Position numbers and translations under genes: made by a program. A stretch of 7,121 nt of DNA from contig JANQSK010000851.1 in assembly GCA_028284105.1 (NCBI GenBank), positions 1 to 7,121 on the forward strand, given 5' to 3'. Positions 1 to 6,777 of this stretch are shown here, in pieces; position 1 is the first letter of the stretch; the number at the start of each line of letters is the position of its first letter. The notes under the pieces were generated by a model. That model had not been told where the DNA came from, did not search any database, and saw only the letters and a list, made by a program, of their open reading frames with translations. Origin of the DNA: Anaerolineae bacterium (lineage in GTDB: Bacteria > Chloroflexota > Anaerolineae > Promineifilales > Promineifilaceae).

Positions 1-748
1 GCAAAGCAAAATGCCAATCGTTTTGGTCTTCTAAACGCAATGGCCACGGTACCCGATCAGGCCAAATGTCGTGCTCTGGGTGCAAGTTGTGAATATTGAG
101 GTTACAACCAACATAGACCCCTTCCCCTTCTGCATCTAAGATGATGTAGTTACCTTTGCCGTCAAGATTAACACCATCGTGCAACCACTCATGCGTCGTC
201 AACCCCTCTTCGGAAACGCCATCTGTTGGATTTTGCCGATTCCACTGCGCATGAAAACGACCCAAATCATCAGGAATATTGTCGTGGATTTCATAATCCA
301 CGTAGTAATAAAACATGATGCTGACATCACACTCGTTGGTAAGCTCAACAAGGGCTCGCTCTGAATAAGGCATGGTGAAAAAACAGTTGAACCCCTTTCC
401 ATCTTCTGGGGCCATCTGCAAAGGCATGGAGCTAAAAGGGGTCTTCATGGCATGCCCGACACCAAAAAAATCACCTATTGGCACTTCAACAGAATAATCA
501 TCCTCATTGTCCCATCGCATTTTGAGAACAATTCGACGTAGATAATCAACTTGATAGGTGCCCATCGTGCACCAAAAATGATTGATCGTTCCAGCACCTG
601 CAATATCAGCAAGAACGGCCGTTTCTCCTGGGTTCACAATGATAAAATCATCGTTTCCACCTGTCTTGTCCCAGCTCGAAATGCGCTTCGTTTTCACTTT
701 GCGAATGCGCGGCAAATTTCCTAATGGGGTGTTTTTCCATTCAGACAT
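1..748 (-). CDS. GH172 (DUF2961) family glycoside hydrolase, N-terminal part, cut by window edge
   Basis: Reading leftward from the ATG at 748-746, 249 codons stay open to the window edge, so the C-terminal part and stop lie outside. The protein has the GH172 (DUF2961) pattern: WDKTGGNDDF (residues 26-35), a DIAGAGTINHFW segment (48-59), VEVPIGDFFGVGH (87-99), FNCFFTMPY (120-128), FYYYVDYE (146-153) and FHAQWNRQNPT (165-175). Characterised GH172 enzymes act on fructofuranosides, difructose anhydrides or arabinofuranosides, so the substrate here cannot be named. The two catalytic glutamates of the family are expected just beyond the visible end and cannot be checked. No signal peptide is seen at the N-terminus, so a cytoplasmic enzyme is likely. 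The start is supported by a strong Shine-Dalgarno AAGGAG (complement of 758-763) nine bases upstream. A promoter-like pair lies further upstream, divergent from the DinB gene. A sugar kinase with a similar promoter sequence lies nearby. The family call is firm; the specificity is unknown. Confidence 0.9.
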   Translation of the reverse strand, partial: MSEWKNTPLGNLPRIRKVKTKRISSWDKTGGNDDFIIVNPGETAVLADIAGAGTINHFWCTMGTYQVDYLRRIVLKMRWDNEDDYSVEVPIGDFFGVGHAMKTPFSSMPLQMAPEDGKGFNCFFTMPYSERALVELTNECDVSIMFYYYVDYEIHDNIPDDLGRFHAQWNRQNPTDGVSEEGLTTHEWLHDGVNLDGKGNYIILDAEGEGVYVGCNLNIHNLHPEHDIWPDRVPWPLRLEDQNDWHFAL

Positions 749-795
749 GAGTTCCTTCTCCTTCATGGTCGTTTGCCATCTTCATATCCAAGTCG

Positions 796-824
796 AATCT
801 AATGGAATGCCCAAACCTTGTCAA
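796..824 (-). promoter_or_regulatory. Predicted sigma-70-type promoter of the GH172 gene
   Basis: On the minus strand there is a perfect -35 TTGACA (complement of 819-824), a 17-bp spacer and a -10 TAGATT (complement of 796-801, four of six consensus bases). Transcription would start near 789, giving a leader of about 40 nt that contains the AAGGAG ribosome site. The -35 sits inside an 18-bp motif shared with the rbsK promoter. This is a match by eye, not a measured start. Confidence 0.6.
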
Positions 825-827
825 ACG
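810..827 (-). repeat. Shared 18-bp promoter motif, copy 1 (possible operator)
   Basis: The minus strand reads CGTTTGACAAGGTTTGGG. It matches copy 2 at 2419-2436 at 16 of 18 positions, the only differences being the two middle bases (AA against GT). It contains GTTTG twice with a 10-bp period, one helical turn, and covers the -35 box of the GH172 promoter. A third GTTTG (complement of 837-841) lies 15 bp further upstream. Binding by a common regulator is inference. Confidence 0.5.
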
Positions 828-854
828 ATGTTTAAACAAACCACAACATCAGGC

Positions 855-885
855 TTGACTCTCCCGCAACTAGAGGGTTTATACT
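855..885 (+). promoter_or_regulatory. Predicted promoter of the DinB-like gene
   Basis: TTGACT (855-860, five of six -35 consensus bases) and TATACT (880-885, five of six -10 bases) precede the DinB-like gene. The spacer is 19 bp, longer than the usual 17, so the promoter may be weak or need an activator. Transcription would start near 892, about 32 nt before the ATG. It supports the start at 924 rather than the longer in-frame reading upstream. Confidence 0.5.
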
Positions 886-923
886 CATTTTCATCAGTTA
901 AATTTTGGAAAAAAGGAACAAAA

Positions 924-1448
924 ATGACACATCCACTTGTACTTCAATATCAATTTGCTCGCGAAAAATGGCAGGAGCTCCTCGCCAATATGCCTGAAAC
1001 ACATGCTCATAAAAAATACGGCCGTATGAACACGATCAGCTGGACAGTAGCCCATCTCGGACACGTTGAACAAATGGGATTTCTGGAATTCTCTGGACAC
1101 CCCAAAGTCACCGACATTTATGAACGCTACAACATCTACCAACCCAATGTGAGCCCCCCGTTTGATGAAATGATGGCGGCTTGGAAAGCGGTAGCAAAAG
1201 CCGTTGACCCTATTCTCAACGCCCTGACTGAAGAAGATATGCAGGTACACCGTATTGTGAATGGCCAACCGCTTCAGGAAAATATGGGGACTTGGCTGTT
1301 ACGCCTAACATCACACATGTGGTATCACAATGGGGAAGCATCAGCGATTCGCCAGTTAAATGATGACCGTAATTTACCCCAAATGGTTGGCACAATCCCC
1401 ACATGGGCAACGTATCAACCAGAAATCAGCTCGCTTTCTATTGATTAA
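924..1448 (+). CDS. DinB/YfiT-like four-helix-bundle protein, putative metal-dependent
   Basis: This encodes 174 residues, typical for the DinB/YfiT-like superfamily. These are four-helix bundles that bind a divalent metal through three histidines; some members are thiol-dependent transferases and most have no known reaction. The likely metal ligands are His44 in the segment MNTISWTVAHLGHVEQ (35-50) and His131 and His135 in HMWYHNGE (131-138), so the full triad is present. The frame stays open upstream to 582, but that stretch is antisense to the GH172 gene and carries its promoter. The ATG at 924 follows an AAAAGGA ribosome site (911-917) six bases upstream and a promoter-like pair at 855-885, so I choose 924. 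The gene ends 17 bp from the convergent rbsK stop with no terminator between them. Function is unknown; the fold and metal site are well supported. Confidence 0.88.
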   Translation: MTHPLVLQYQFAREKWQELLANMPETHAHKKYGRMNTISWTVAHLGHVEQMGFLEFSGHPKVTDIYERYNIYQPNVSPPFDEMMAAWKAVAKAVDPILNALTEEDMQVHRIVNGQPLQENMGTWLLRLTSHMWYHNGEASAIRQLNDDRNLPQMVGTIPTWATYQPEISSLSID

Positions 1449-1465
1449 CGACAAGGGATTTTGAA

Positions 1466-2392
1466 CTACAGATTGCCAATTTCATCTGCTGAGGGAAACG
1501 ACGTTTGGGTTCCCAGTTTTTGAACTGACATTGTCGCAATGGCACAAGCCTTCATAACACCTTCATCAAAAGCAACGCCTTGTGCCAAAAATGTGGCTAA
1601 GCTACCTACAAACGCATCACCCGCACCGGTACTGTCAACTGCGTTTACTGTTTGTGTTTCAATTCGGCGGGCACCTTGTTGATCGACAATAAGGGCACCG
1701 CGCTCCCCTAGGGTTAATATGACGGTTTTTACACCTCGCTCAAGAAGTTGATAAGCGGCCGTTTCTGCTTGAGCATCACTCTCAACTGGAAGCCCCGTCA
1801 AAAGCTCAGTCTCGCTTTCATTCGGACAAATAATGTCACTAAGTTCATATAGTTCAGCAGGCAGCTCTTGGCGGGCAGGTGCAGGATTAAATATCGTCAA
1901 AACCCCTTCTTCTCGAGCCACTTTTAACGCTTTTAATGTCAAATTCAATGGGATCTCTAACTGACACACAACAGCACCAGATTGAGCAATTACAGGTCTG
2001 GCCGCCTCAATTTCTTCTTCGGTCAGGAGATCATTGGCGCCTGTCACGATGACGATAGAATTTTGCCCTTCTGGATTCACAGCAATAGGTGCCACACCAG
2101 AAAACGCCTCTGACGTAAAATGTACATGCTCCGTGTTGATGCCGTATGAGTTGAAATTCTTTAACGTATCTTCGCCAAATGTATCCTGTCCAAGCTTGGT
2201 CACCATACTGACTTGAGCGCCAAGCTTAGCGGCCATGACGGCTTGATTGGCCCCTTTACCCCCAAAACCAATTTGGAATCGGGTGCCGTGTAGTGTCTCA
2301 CCAATGGCCGGCATTCGGGGAACATAACTAACGAGGTCAATATTACATGCGCCTACAACGCAAATGGACGGTTTGGGGGATTTTTTCGTCAT
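1466..2392 (-). CDS. rbsK: Ribokinase (PfkB family)
   Basis: Ribokinase phosphorylates D-ribose to ribose 5-phosphate with ATP in the cytoplasm, feeding the pentose phosphate pathway. The 308-residue product has the usual length and all landmarks: the sugar-binding start GACNIDLV (14-21), the PfkB signature GGKGANQA (44-51), NPAPA (169-173), PNESE (190-194), the nucleotide-site segment TLGERGAL (227-234), and DSTGAGDAF (253-261) with catalytic base Asp259 and anion hole. The C-terminal part with GTQTS (294-298) fits the potassium and ATP region. Other PfkB sugar kinases are possible, but N17/D19, E146 and overall likeness favour ribokinase. An in-frame TAA lies just upstream of the start and no Shine-Dalgarno is visible. 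The predicted promoter would leave only about 6 nt of leader, so near-leaderless translation is likely. No ribose transporter or mutarotase gene is in the window. The promoter motif is shared with the GH172 gene. Confidence 0.93.
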   Translation of the reverse strand: MTKKSPKPSICVVGACNIDLVSYVPRMPAIGETLHGTRFQIGFGGKGANQAVMAAKLGAQVSMVTKLGQDTFGEDTLKNFNSYGINTEHVHFTSEAFSGVAPIAVNPEGQNSIVIVTGANDLLTEEEIEAARPVIAQSGAVVCQLEIPLNLTLKALKVAREEGVLTIFNPAPARQELPAELYELSDIICPNESETELLTGLPVESDAQAETAAYQLLERGVKTVILTLGERGALIVDQQGARRIETQTVNAVDSTGAGDAFVGSLATFLAQGVAFDEGVMKACAIATMSVQKLGTQTSFPSADEIGNL

Positions 2393-2404
2393 AATTAGAA
2401 TGGA

Positions 2405-2433
2405 TTAATACAAGATATCCCAAACCACGTCAA
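2405..2433 (-). promoter_or_regulatory. Predicted promoter of rbsK
   Basis: On the minus strand, TTGACG (complement of 2428-2433, five of six) is followed by 17 bp and TATTAA (complement of 2405-2410, four of six). The expected start near 2398 is about six bases before the ATG at 2392, and no ribosome site is seen. The -35 lies within copy 2 of the shared 18-bp motif. Confidence 0.55.
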
Positions 2434-2436
2434 ACG
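2419..2436 (-). repeat. Shared 18-bp promoter motif, copy 2 (possible operator)
   Basis: The minus strand reads CGTTTGACGTGGTTTGGG, matching copy 1 at 810-827 except for the central two bases. The 10-bp period of GTTTG is kept, and the position relative to the predicted -35 and -10 is the same as in copy 1. It also lies just upstream of the predicted -10 of the divergent kinase gene, so one bound protein could affect both directions. Confidence 0.5.
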
Positions 2437-2450
2437 CCGCTCAATTCAGT

Positions 2451-2456
2451 TAAAAT
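2451..2456 (+). promoter_or_regulatory. Predicted -10 box of the APH-like kinase gene (leaderless type)
   Basis: TAAAAT matches five of six -10 consensus bases and ends seven bases before the ATG at 2464. Transcription would therefore begin at or within about two bases of the start codon. No Shine-Dalgarno is present. No good -35 lies 16-18 bp upstream (the sequence there is CGTCAA), so the promoter may depend on an activator. Confidence 0.4.
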
Positions 2457-2463
2457 TCCGTCT

Positions 2464-3396
2464 ATGGAATTACGAATTGCAAGAGACTCACTTAATTGTT
2501 TTTGGCTTTCTGGCTCACTACGCAAAGTCGCTCGAGGGCCAGATACAACGTATCGGGTGACAACACAAAATAATCAGCAGTTTGCCCTCCGTGTTTCTAG
2601 TGGAATGAAAATTCGCCGTCCCTCTGCTTTCCAAGTTGAGGCTGAATGGATTGACAAACTATCTAGTAATCAATGGTTAGCTGTTCCAAAAGTGATGCGA
2701 ACAGTTGATGGGGGTCGAGTTGCGCAAGTTACAGATTCCAATGGTGTTCTCAGAGCCAGCACGCTACTCTCATGGCTTCCTGGTCGTCGTTCTTTTCACC
2801 CAACTCTCCAACATGCCAGGTCAATTGGGCAACTCACTGGGGCTTTACATTTACATTCCAGGTCCCAGCCTCCACCTCCAACAGGTGCCATCAAAATTTG
2901 GGATGCGCATCTCATGTGTCACATGCCCAGAACACCCCATGAAGGACTTGAACAAATAGATCCCAATGCCGCAAAAATGGTGCATCAAATCTATCAAACA
3001 TTAAATAAGCTTATCGCGACGCTTGATGCAAAGGAGTTTGGTCTCATTAATGCTGATTTGGGAATGCACAATGTACTTTGGCACAAAGGAAAGGTTAGCT
3101 TGGTAGATTTTAACGATTCAGGGATAGGCCCGTATGCTTTTTGCCTTGCTCGTTTAATCTCTCGATTCCGCCAATATGAAAATGGGCAAGCACTGGTGGA
3201 TCAACTTTTAAATGGCTATTGCGAAGTAACACCATTGCCTATTGCTTACCAAAAATGGGGTTCCCTCTTTGAACTCGCTGCCGATACATTTCGGCTCAAC
3301 TATGGAGCGGCGCGAGCAATTTATCGCGGCAAGCCTTTGCGTGGTTTCGAACAACAGCTCATTATCACATTAGACAAAAGGTTTAAGGATTTATAA
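2464..3396 (+). CDS. APH-fold (aminoglycoside phosphotransferase / homoserine kinase II-like) kinase
   Basis: This is a 310-residue kinase-like protein of the APH superfamily (Pfam APH), whose members phosphorylate small molecules such as aminoglycosides, choline or homoserine, or act as protein kinases (SrkA). The N-lobe contains FALRV (40-44), where Arg43 stands at the usual ATP-contact Lys position, and Glu59 or Glu61 may be the helix C acid. The hinge region includes LLSWLPGR (101-108). The catalytic loop is LINADLGMHNVL (194-205) with catalytic Asp198 and Asn203, followed by the metal-binding VDFNDSGIGPY (214-224, Asp215). The family's catalytic-loop His, normally two residues before Asp198, is replaced by Asn196. 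The length is normal for SrkA or homoserine kinase II types. No signal peptide is seen. The start is the first ATG after the predicted -10, without a ribosome site. It lies divergent from rbsK; a shared role is possible but not shown. The substrate is unknown. Confidence 0.82.
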   Translation: MELRIARDSLNCFWLSGSLRKVARGPDTTYRVTTQNNQQFALRVSSGMKIRRPSAFQVEAEWIDKLSSNQWLAVPKVMRTVDGGRVAQVTDSNGVLRASTLLSWLPGRRSFHPTLQHARSIGQLTGALHLHSRSQPPPPTGAIKIWDAHLMCHMPRTPHEGLEQIDPNAAKMVHQIYQTLNKLIATLDAKEFGLINADLGMHNVLWHKGKVSLVDFNDSGIGPYAFCLARLISRFRQYENGQALVDQLLNGYCEVTPLPIAYQKWGSLFELAADTFRLNYGAARAIYRGKPLRGFEQQLIITLDKRFKDL

Positions 3397-3568
3397 GGAT
3401 TCAACTTATTTTCCCTTTTAAAATCAAGTGATTTCTTGTGCAATTTGGGGAGCAATCAGATTACATAAATGAATTAGTAAGATTTCATGGAACAATTTCT
3501 AAGAATTCATCGTTAAATAAACTATACAAAATGTCAGTCAATATTTGCGAGAAAAACGAGCGTTACTC
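3397..3568. other. A+T-rich intergenic spacer, no clear terminator
   Basis: This 172-bp gap follows the kinase gene. It holds a short inverted repeat, AAATCAAGTGATTT at 3421-3434, with a tiny loop and no T-run after it, so it is at best a poor terminator. A -10-like TATACA at 3523-3528 has no matching -35. Nothing else stands out. Confidence 0.5.
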
Positions 3569-6250
3569 ATGAAAATATCCAACTATTCATTAAGCCCATT
3601 CTGGTTATTCCTGCTCCTGTTCATACAATTAAATTTACTTGTAGCTTGCGCACCAGATAGAATTACTTCAACACCTGAATTAACTCCAAAAATAAATTCA
3701 ACATCTACACCTGTTAATATGCCTCCTACGATACCCCATACTACGACAACAGGCGCGTTTGAATTAGATTCATTTACTTGGGATACAAATCCTGTTCTCA
3801 TCTCCGTTCAAGATCAATGGGGGTATGATATTTATCATGAGGTTTGGTCTTATTTACCCGAATTAATCATTTATTCAAACGGAACAGTCATCGGTAGTTC
3901 TTCTGGTTCTTTACCTTGGATTTCACGAATGTCACAAGAAGAAATGTGCAATACCTTGATATCTATTAATCAGACTGGATATTTAGACTATTCAGGAGAT
4001 GGTGACACCGGATTATGGGCACTTTCAGGTGATTCAACTACCCATATCAATATTAATGCGTGGAATCCACAGGAAACTTCAGTTGAAAGTCTAGCATTTG
4101 CCGAAGAAATGCTTGCAGGCGAAGGCTCAGAAAGCCCAGCACTAGTTGAATTAGCGCCAGTTTTTGCTGCCAACAACCTACTTAGAGGTTTGGAATTTAT
4201 TGAGAAGGAACCATATATTCCTTCAAGAGTCCTTCTATTAGTTGAAAAGGATAATTTTTATGATGAGCCTGCAGAGTTATGGGGAGTATCAGATTTACCC
4301 TTAAGTTCCTTAGATGTCGATTACTCAGGTGAGTTTTACTTTGAAGGTGAACTAGCAACGCAATTATTCGATTATTTTAGCCAAAAGCGAACAAGAATAT
4401 TCGAGGAAAACAATGTTGAATATCAAATAACCATGCGTCCCCTTTTGCCATTTGAAGTGTACCCAAGCCCAAAATTTGGTTGGGGTTATAAAGCGCACTT
4501 TGAAACTGAGCCACATACAGAAATGACCTGCCAAAATGAAATTATTGCTATTCCAGAACCATCCTTCCCAGTTCAAATATCAGAACCAACACCCACTACG
4601 GTCCCATCCTTAACTGAATTCTATACAGATCGAATAACCATCATTGATACTATTGGAAAGCGAGATGCGCCTTCTCAATTTCACCTTGCCAGTGGAATGG
4701 CAATAACGCCAGAAGGCAATCTGCTTGTCGCAGATAATGGAAATGATCGTTGGCAAATTTTTTCCCCTCACGGTGAGTTGCTCGAAATTAAACCAAGTGA
4801 CAGTGAAGATAGTGCCGAATTACACTTTTTACCAGATGGTAATCTTCTGGCTGTTAATTGGTGGCAAAATCGAGTCGAAAAATTAAGTCCCAATGGTCAA
4901 CTATTAACATCTTACTCAGATTGGCCAGAACCTGAGGGTGGCTATGACTATCCAACAGATCATGTTGATTTAATAAGCTATGATGCAAACGGCCGTATTT
5001 TTGTAACAGAAGATCGCAGCAATCGTGTCATTATTTTAAATCAAGACGGCACCTTTCAAACAATATGGAATGGTCCTGAAGATTCTCCATTTCAATTAAT
5101 TACGGATATGGATCGAGATCAAGATGGAAACATCTACGTTGTTGATCATAACGGGAATCAAATTGTAATGCTCGATCCTTCAGGACAGCACACAATTGCC
5201 AATATTGGCCAAGCTGACAATATTGCGCTAAGAGATGATGGAACATTCTATATTCGCACTGACAATCATATTTCGCTACGAAATATTCAAGGAGATTTTC
5301 TAGATTCATGGACAATTGATTTAAGTTTTCGCAATATGGTTGCTTCTCAGGAAGGTGGTTTATTTATCTTAGAATCTACATTTAGTGACAAAGATGGAAT
5401 CATTCATCATTTTGACAGTGAAGGTCAGTTGTTAAACAGCTTCGGCTCCTCAACGCGACTGGAAAATCAATTTGATTATAATGAAGGGGTCACAGTAGCA
5501 AAAGATGACACAGTATGGATATTAGCAAGTTGGGATGTATATGACGGTACACCAGGTAAATGGCTAATTCATCTTGATACAGAAGGAAAGCTTATTCAAT
5601 CCATTTCAGAAATCGACGGTCATTCGTTAGATTGTGGCCGTTATAGTTTAGACACTTTATCAGACGGTTTGCTCATATTAGCAGATGGTTGCACACAGGA
5701 AATTTTTATTCTTAATTCCTCTGGCGAGATAGTTTCCCAATGGGGAGAAAGGGGTTTATCCGGAGGGCAATTTAATCTCATCGTTGATCTAGTTTATGAG
5801 CAAAACTCCGATAGCCTCTTTATTTTGGACAAAGGGAATCAACGCCTCAGCCAATACTCAGCATTTGGTCAACTAGAAATAGAATATGATTTAAATCAAT
5901 GGGGTGCTCAGTACGCCGAGCGATTCATCATAGAGAATAACCAGCAACTTTTCTTTTTACTTCCTCCAAATCAAATATTAATTGTAGATTTAGTTGCCAA
6001 TACGGAAAAAATTATATCAGTTCCATTTAACTACACCTCACTTGTTGATATTACGGTTGACGGACAGCGCGAGATTATTTTTGTTATAGATGAGAGCAAT
6101 GGCATACATTTGTGGGATTTTGCTGGTGAATATCAAGGATCCATCGGAGTTGGTCGAACTTCAAGTGCATTTCTGGATATCACAAGCGACGGGAATCTAT
6201 ATCTTTCAACTGGCGATTCCCGAATTTATATTACATCAACCTATGAATAA
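3569..6250 (+). CDS. Lipoprotein with N-terminal domain and about twelve NHL-type beta-propeller blades
   Basis: Starting at the ATG at 3569, the product has 893 residues. Residues 11-26 are hydrophobic and end in the lipobox L24-V25-A26-C27, so it should be lipid-anchored outside the cytoplasm. A Ser/Thr/Pro-rich tether (about 32-58) leads to an unrecognised domain (about 60-335) with Cys127 and Cys321, possibly a disulfide. A second linker, EPTPTTVPS, starts near 339. From about 371 to the end there are roughly twelve repeats of about 43 residues, of the form D/G-N-L/I-hydrophobic-V-A-D...N-R...F/L-G-L. The clearest are ITPEGNLLVADNGNDRWQIF and the blade around FILDKGNQRLSQY. These fit NHL-like blades, enough for two six-bladed propellers. 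A TTG at 3545 would add eight residues with more positive charge. Neither start has a clear ribosome site. The gene is visibly more A+T-rich than its left neighbours. The role is unknown; such proteins often bind proteins or sugars at the cell surface, but nothing here fixes that. Confidence 0.85.
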   Translation: MKISNYSLSPFWLFLLLFIQLNLLVACAPDRITSTPELTPKINSTSTPVNMPPTIPHTTTTGAFELDSFTWDTNPVLISVQDQWGYDIYHEVWSYLPELIIYSNGTVIGSSSGSLPWISRMSQEEMCNTLISINQTGYLDYSGDGDTGLWALSGDSTTHININAWNPQETSVESLAFAEEMLAGEGSESPALVELAPVFAANNLLRGLEFIEKEPYIPSRVLLLVEKDNFYDEPAELWGVSDLPLSSLDVDYSGEFYFEGELATQLFDYFSQKRTRIFEENNVEYQITMRPLLPFEVYPSPKFGWGYKAHFETEPHTEMTCQNEIIAIPEPSFPVQISEPTPTTVPSLTEFYTDRITIIDTIGKRDAPSQFHLASGMAITPEGNLLVADNGNDRWQIFSPHGELLEIKPSDSEDSAELHFLPDGNLLAVNWWQNRVEKLSPNGQLLTSYSDWPEPEGGYDYPTDHVDLISYDANGRIFVTEDRSNRVIILNQDGTFQTIWNGPEDSPFQLITDMDRDQDGNIYVVDHNGNQIVMLDPSGQHTIANIGQADNIALRDDGTFYIRTDNHISLRNIQGDFLDSWTIDLSFRNMVASQEGGLFILESTFSDKDGIIHHFDSEGQLLNSFGSSTRLENQFDYNEGVTVAKDDTVWILASWDVYDGTPGKWLIHLDTEGKLIQSISEIDGHSLDCGRYSLDTLSDGLLILADGCTQEIFILNSSGEIVSQWGERGLSGGQFNLIVDLVYEQNSDSLFILDKGNQRLSQYSAFGQLEIEYDLNQWGAQYAERFIIENNQQLFFLLPPNQILIVDLVANTEKIISVPFNYTSLVDITVDGQREIIFVIDESNGIHLWDFAGEYQGSIGVGRTSSAFLDITSDGNLYLSTGDSRIYITSTYE

Positions 6251-6343
6251 GAATAAATAGCAGCAATCTAAGTCAAGATTATCCGCAGGTCGATTTTTAG
6301 CGACAGGCAGCAGCAAAACTCACTCTCAACCTGTTTAAAATAA

Positions 6344-6374
6344 AAAAGCCGCTCTGGAGACCAGGGCGGCTTTT
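6344..6374. terminator. Bidirectional intrinsic terminator between the lipoprotein gene and rplT
   Basis: A ten-pair stem (6348-6357 with 6361-6370, loop AGA) is extended by four A-T pairs. On the minus strand it is followed by TTTTTTATTTT, a strong U-tract fitting the end of the rpmI-rplT transcript. On the plus strand the run is only TTTT, but the stem is better there because position 6353 forms a G-U pair, whereas the minus-strand RNA has an A-C mismatch. It lies about 30 bp past the rplT stop and about 95 bp past the lipoprotein stop, so it can serve both. Confidence 0.9.
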
Positions 6375-6403
6375 AAATTGTTGTTGTTTAGGCGCAAATA
6401 GAT

Positions 6404-6757
6404 TTAAGCAAGTGCCTTTTTGGCAATATCTACAATGGCAGCAAATGCAGCTTCGTCGCGTACAGCAATGTCGGCTAACACTTTACGGTCCAATGAAACA
6501 TTGGCTTGCTTCAACCCATGAATTAATCGGCTGTAGCTCATGCCATTTGCCCGTGATGCAGCATTGATACGGGCAATCCATAACTTACGGAATTCACGAC
6601 GGCGAACCCGGCGGTCACGGTAAGCGTACCAGTAGGATTTCATCATGGCTTCATTACCACGACGGAACAGCTTGCTGCGTGTTCCCCACTGGCCTTTTGT
6701 CATTTTTAATATTTTTTTATGACGTCGTTGGGTTGTATACCCACCTTTTACTCTCAT
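6404..6757 (-). CDS. rplT: 50S ribosomal protein bL20
   Basis: bL20 is an early-assembling protein of the large ribosomal subunit that binds 23S rRNA; in several bacteria it also represses its own operon by binding mRNA. The 117-residue length is standard. Recognisable parts are the basic N-terminal tail starting MRVKGGYTTQRRHKKIL, the very basic segment RDRRVRRREFRKLWIARI (about 47-64) followed by NAASRANG, and the C-terminal globular part with SYSRLIHGLKQANVSLDRK and LADIAVRD. The start has a ribosome site GAGGA (complement of 6763-6767) with good spacing. It is the second gene of the conserved rpmI-rplT pair, 83 bp after rpmI. That gap is long enough for the folded RNA element described at 6778-6826. 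A strong terminator follows the gene. Confidence 0.98.
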   Translation of the reverse strand: MRVKGGYTTQRRHKKILKMTKGQWGTRSKLFRRGNEAMMKSYWYAYRDRRVRRREFRKLWIARINAASRANGMSYSRLIHGLKQANVSLDRKVLADIAVRDEAAFAAIVDIAKKALA

Positions 6758-6777
6758 AATAATCCTCGCATTTTAGC

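Noticed and set aside
179..402. Short open frames on both strands inside 1-748
   Set aside because: They are shadows of the GH172 gene, which shows strong family motifs in its own frame.
582..923. In-frame upstream extension of the DinB-like gene
   Set aside because: It is antisense to the GH172 coding region and its promoter, shows no family likeness, and a good ribosome site and promoter support the ATG at 924.
2034..2216. 60-codon plus-strand frame inside rbsK
   Set aside because: Antisense to conserved rbsK sequence, with no ribosome site or family likeness.
3421..3434. Inverted repeat AAATCAAGTGATTT as terminator of the APH-like kinase gene
   Set aside because: The stem is weak and A-T rich, the loop is very small, and no T-run follows.
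3545..3568. TTG start for the lipoprotein giving eight extra residues
   Set aside because: The ATG at 3569 gives a normal-length lipoprotein signal; the TTG has no ribosome site. The extra basic residues would also suit a signal peptide, so the choice is not certain.
6265..6280. Inverted repeat AATCT/AGATT after the lipoprotein stop
   Set aside because: Only five A-T-rich pairs without a T-run; the strong hairpin at 6344-6374 explains termination.
6755..6772. Five-codon reading frame (M-R-G-L-L) ending in a TGA that overlaps the rplT ATG
   Set aside because: It has no ribosome site of its own and is short enough to arise by chance; translational coupling cannot be argued from sequence alone.
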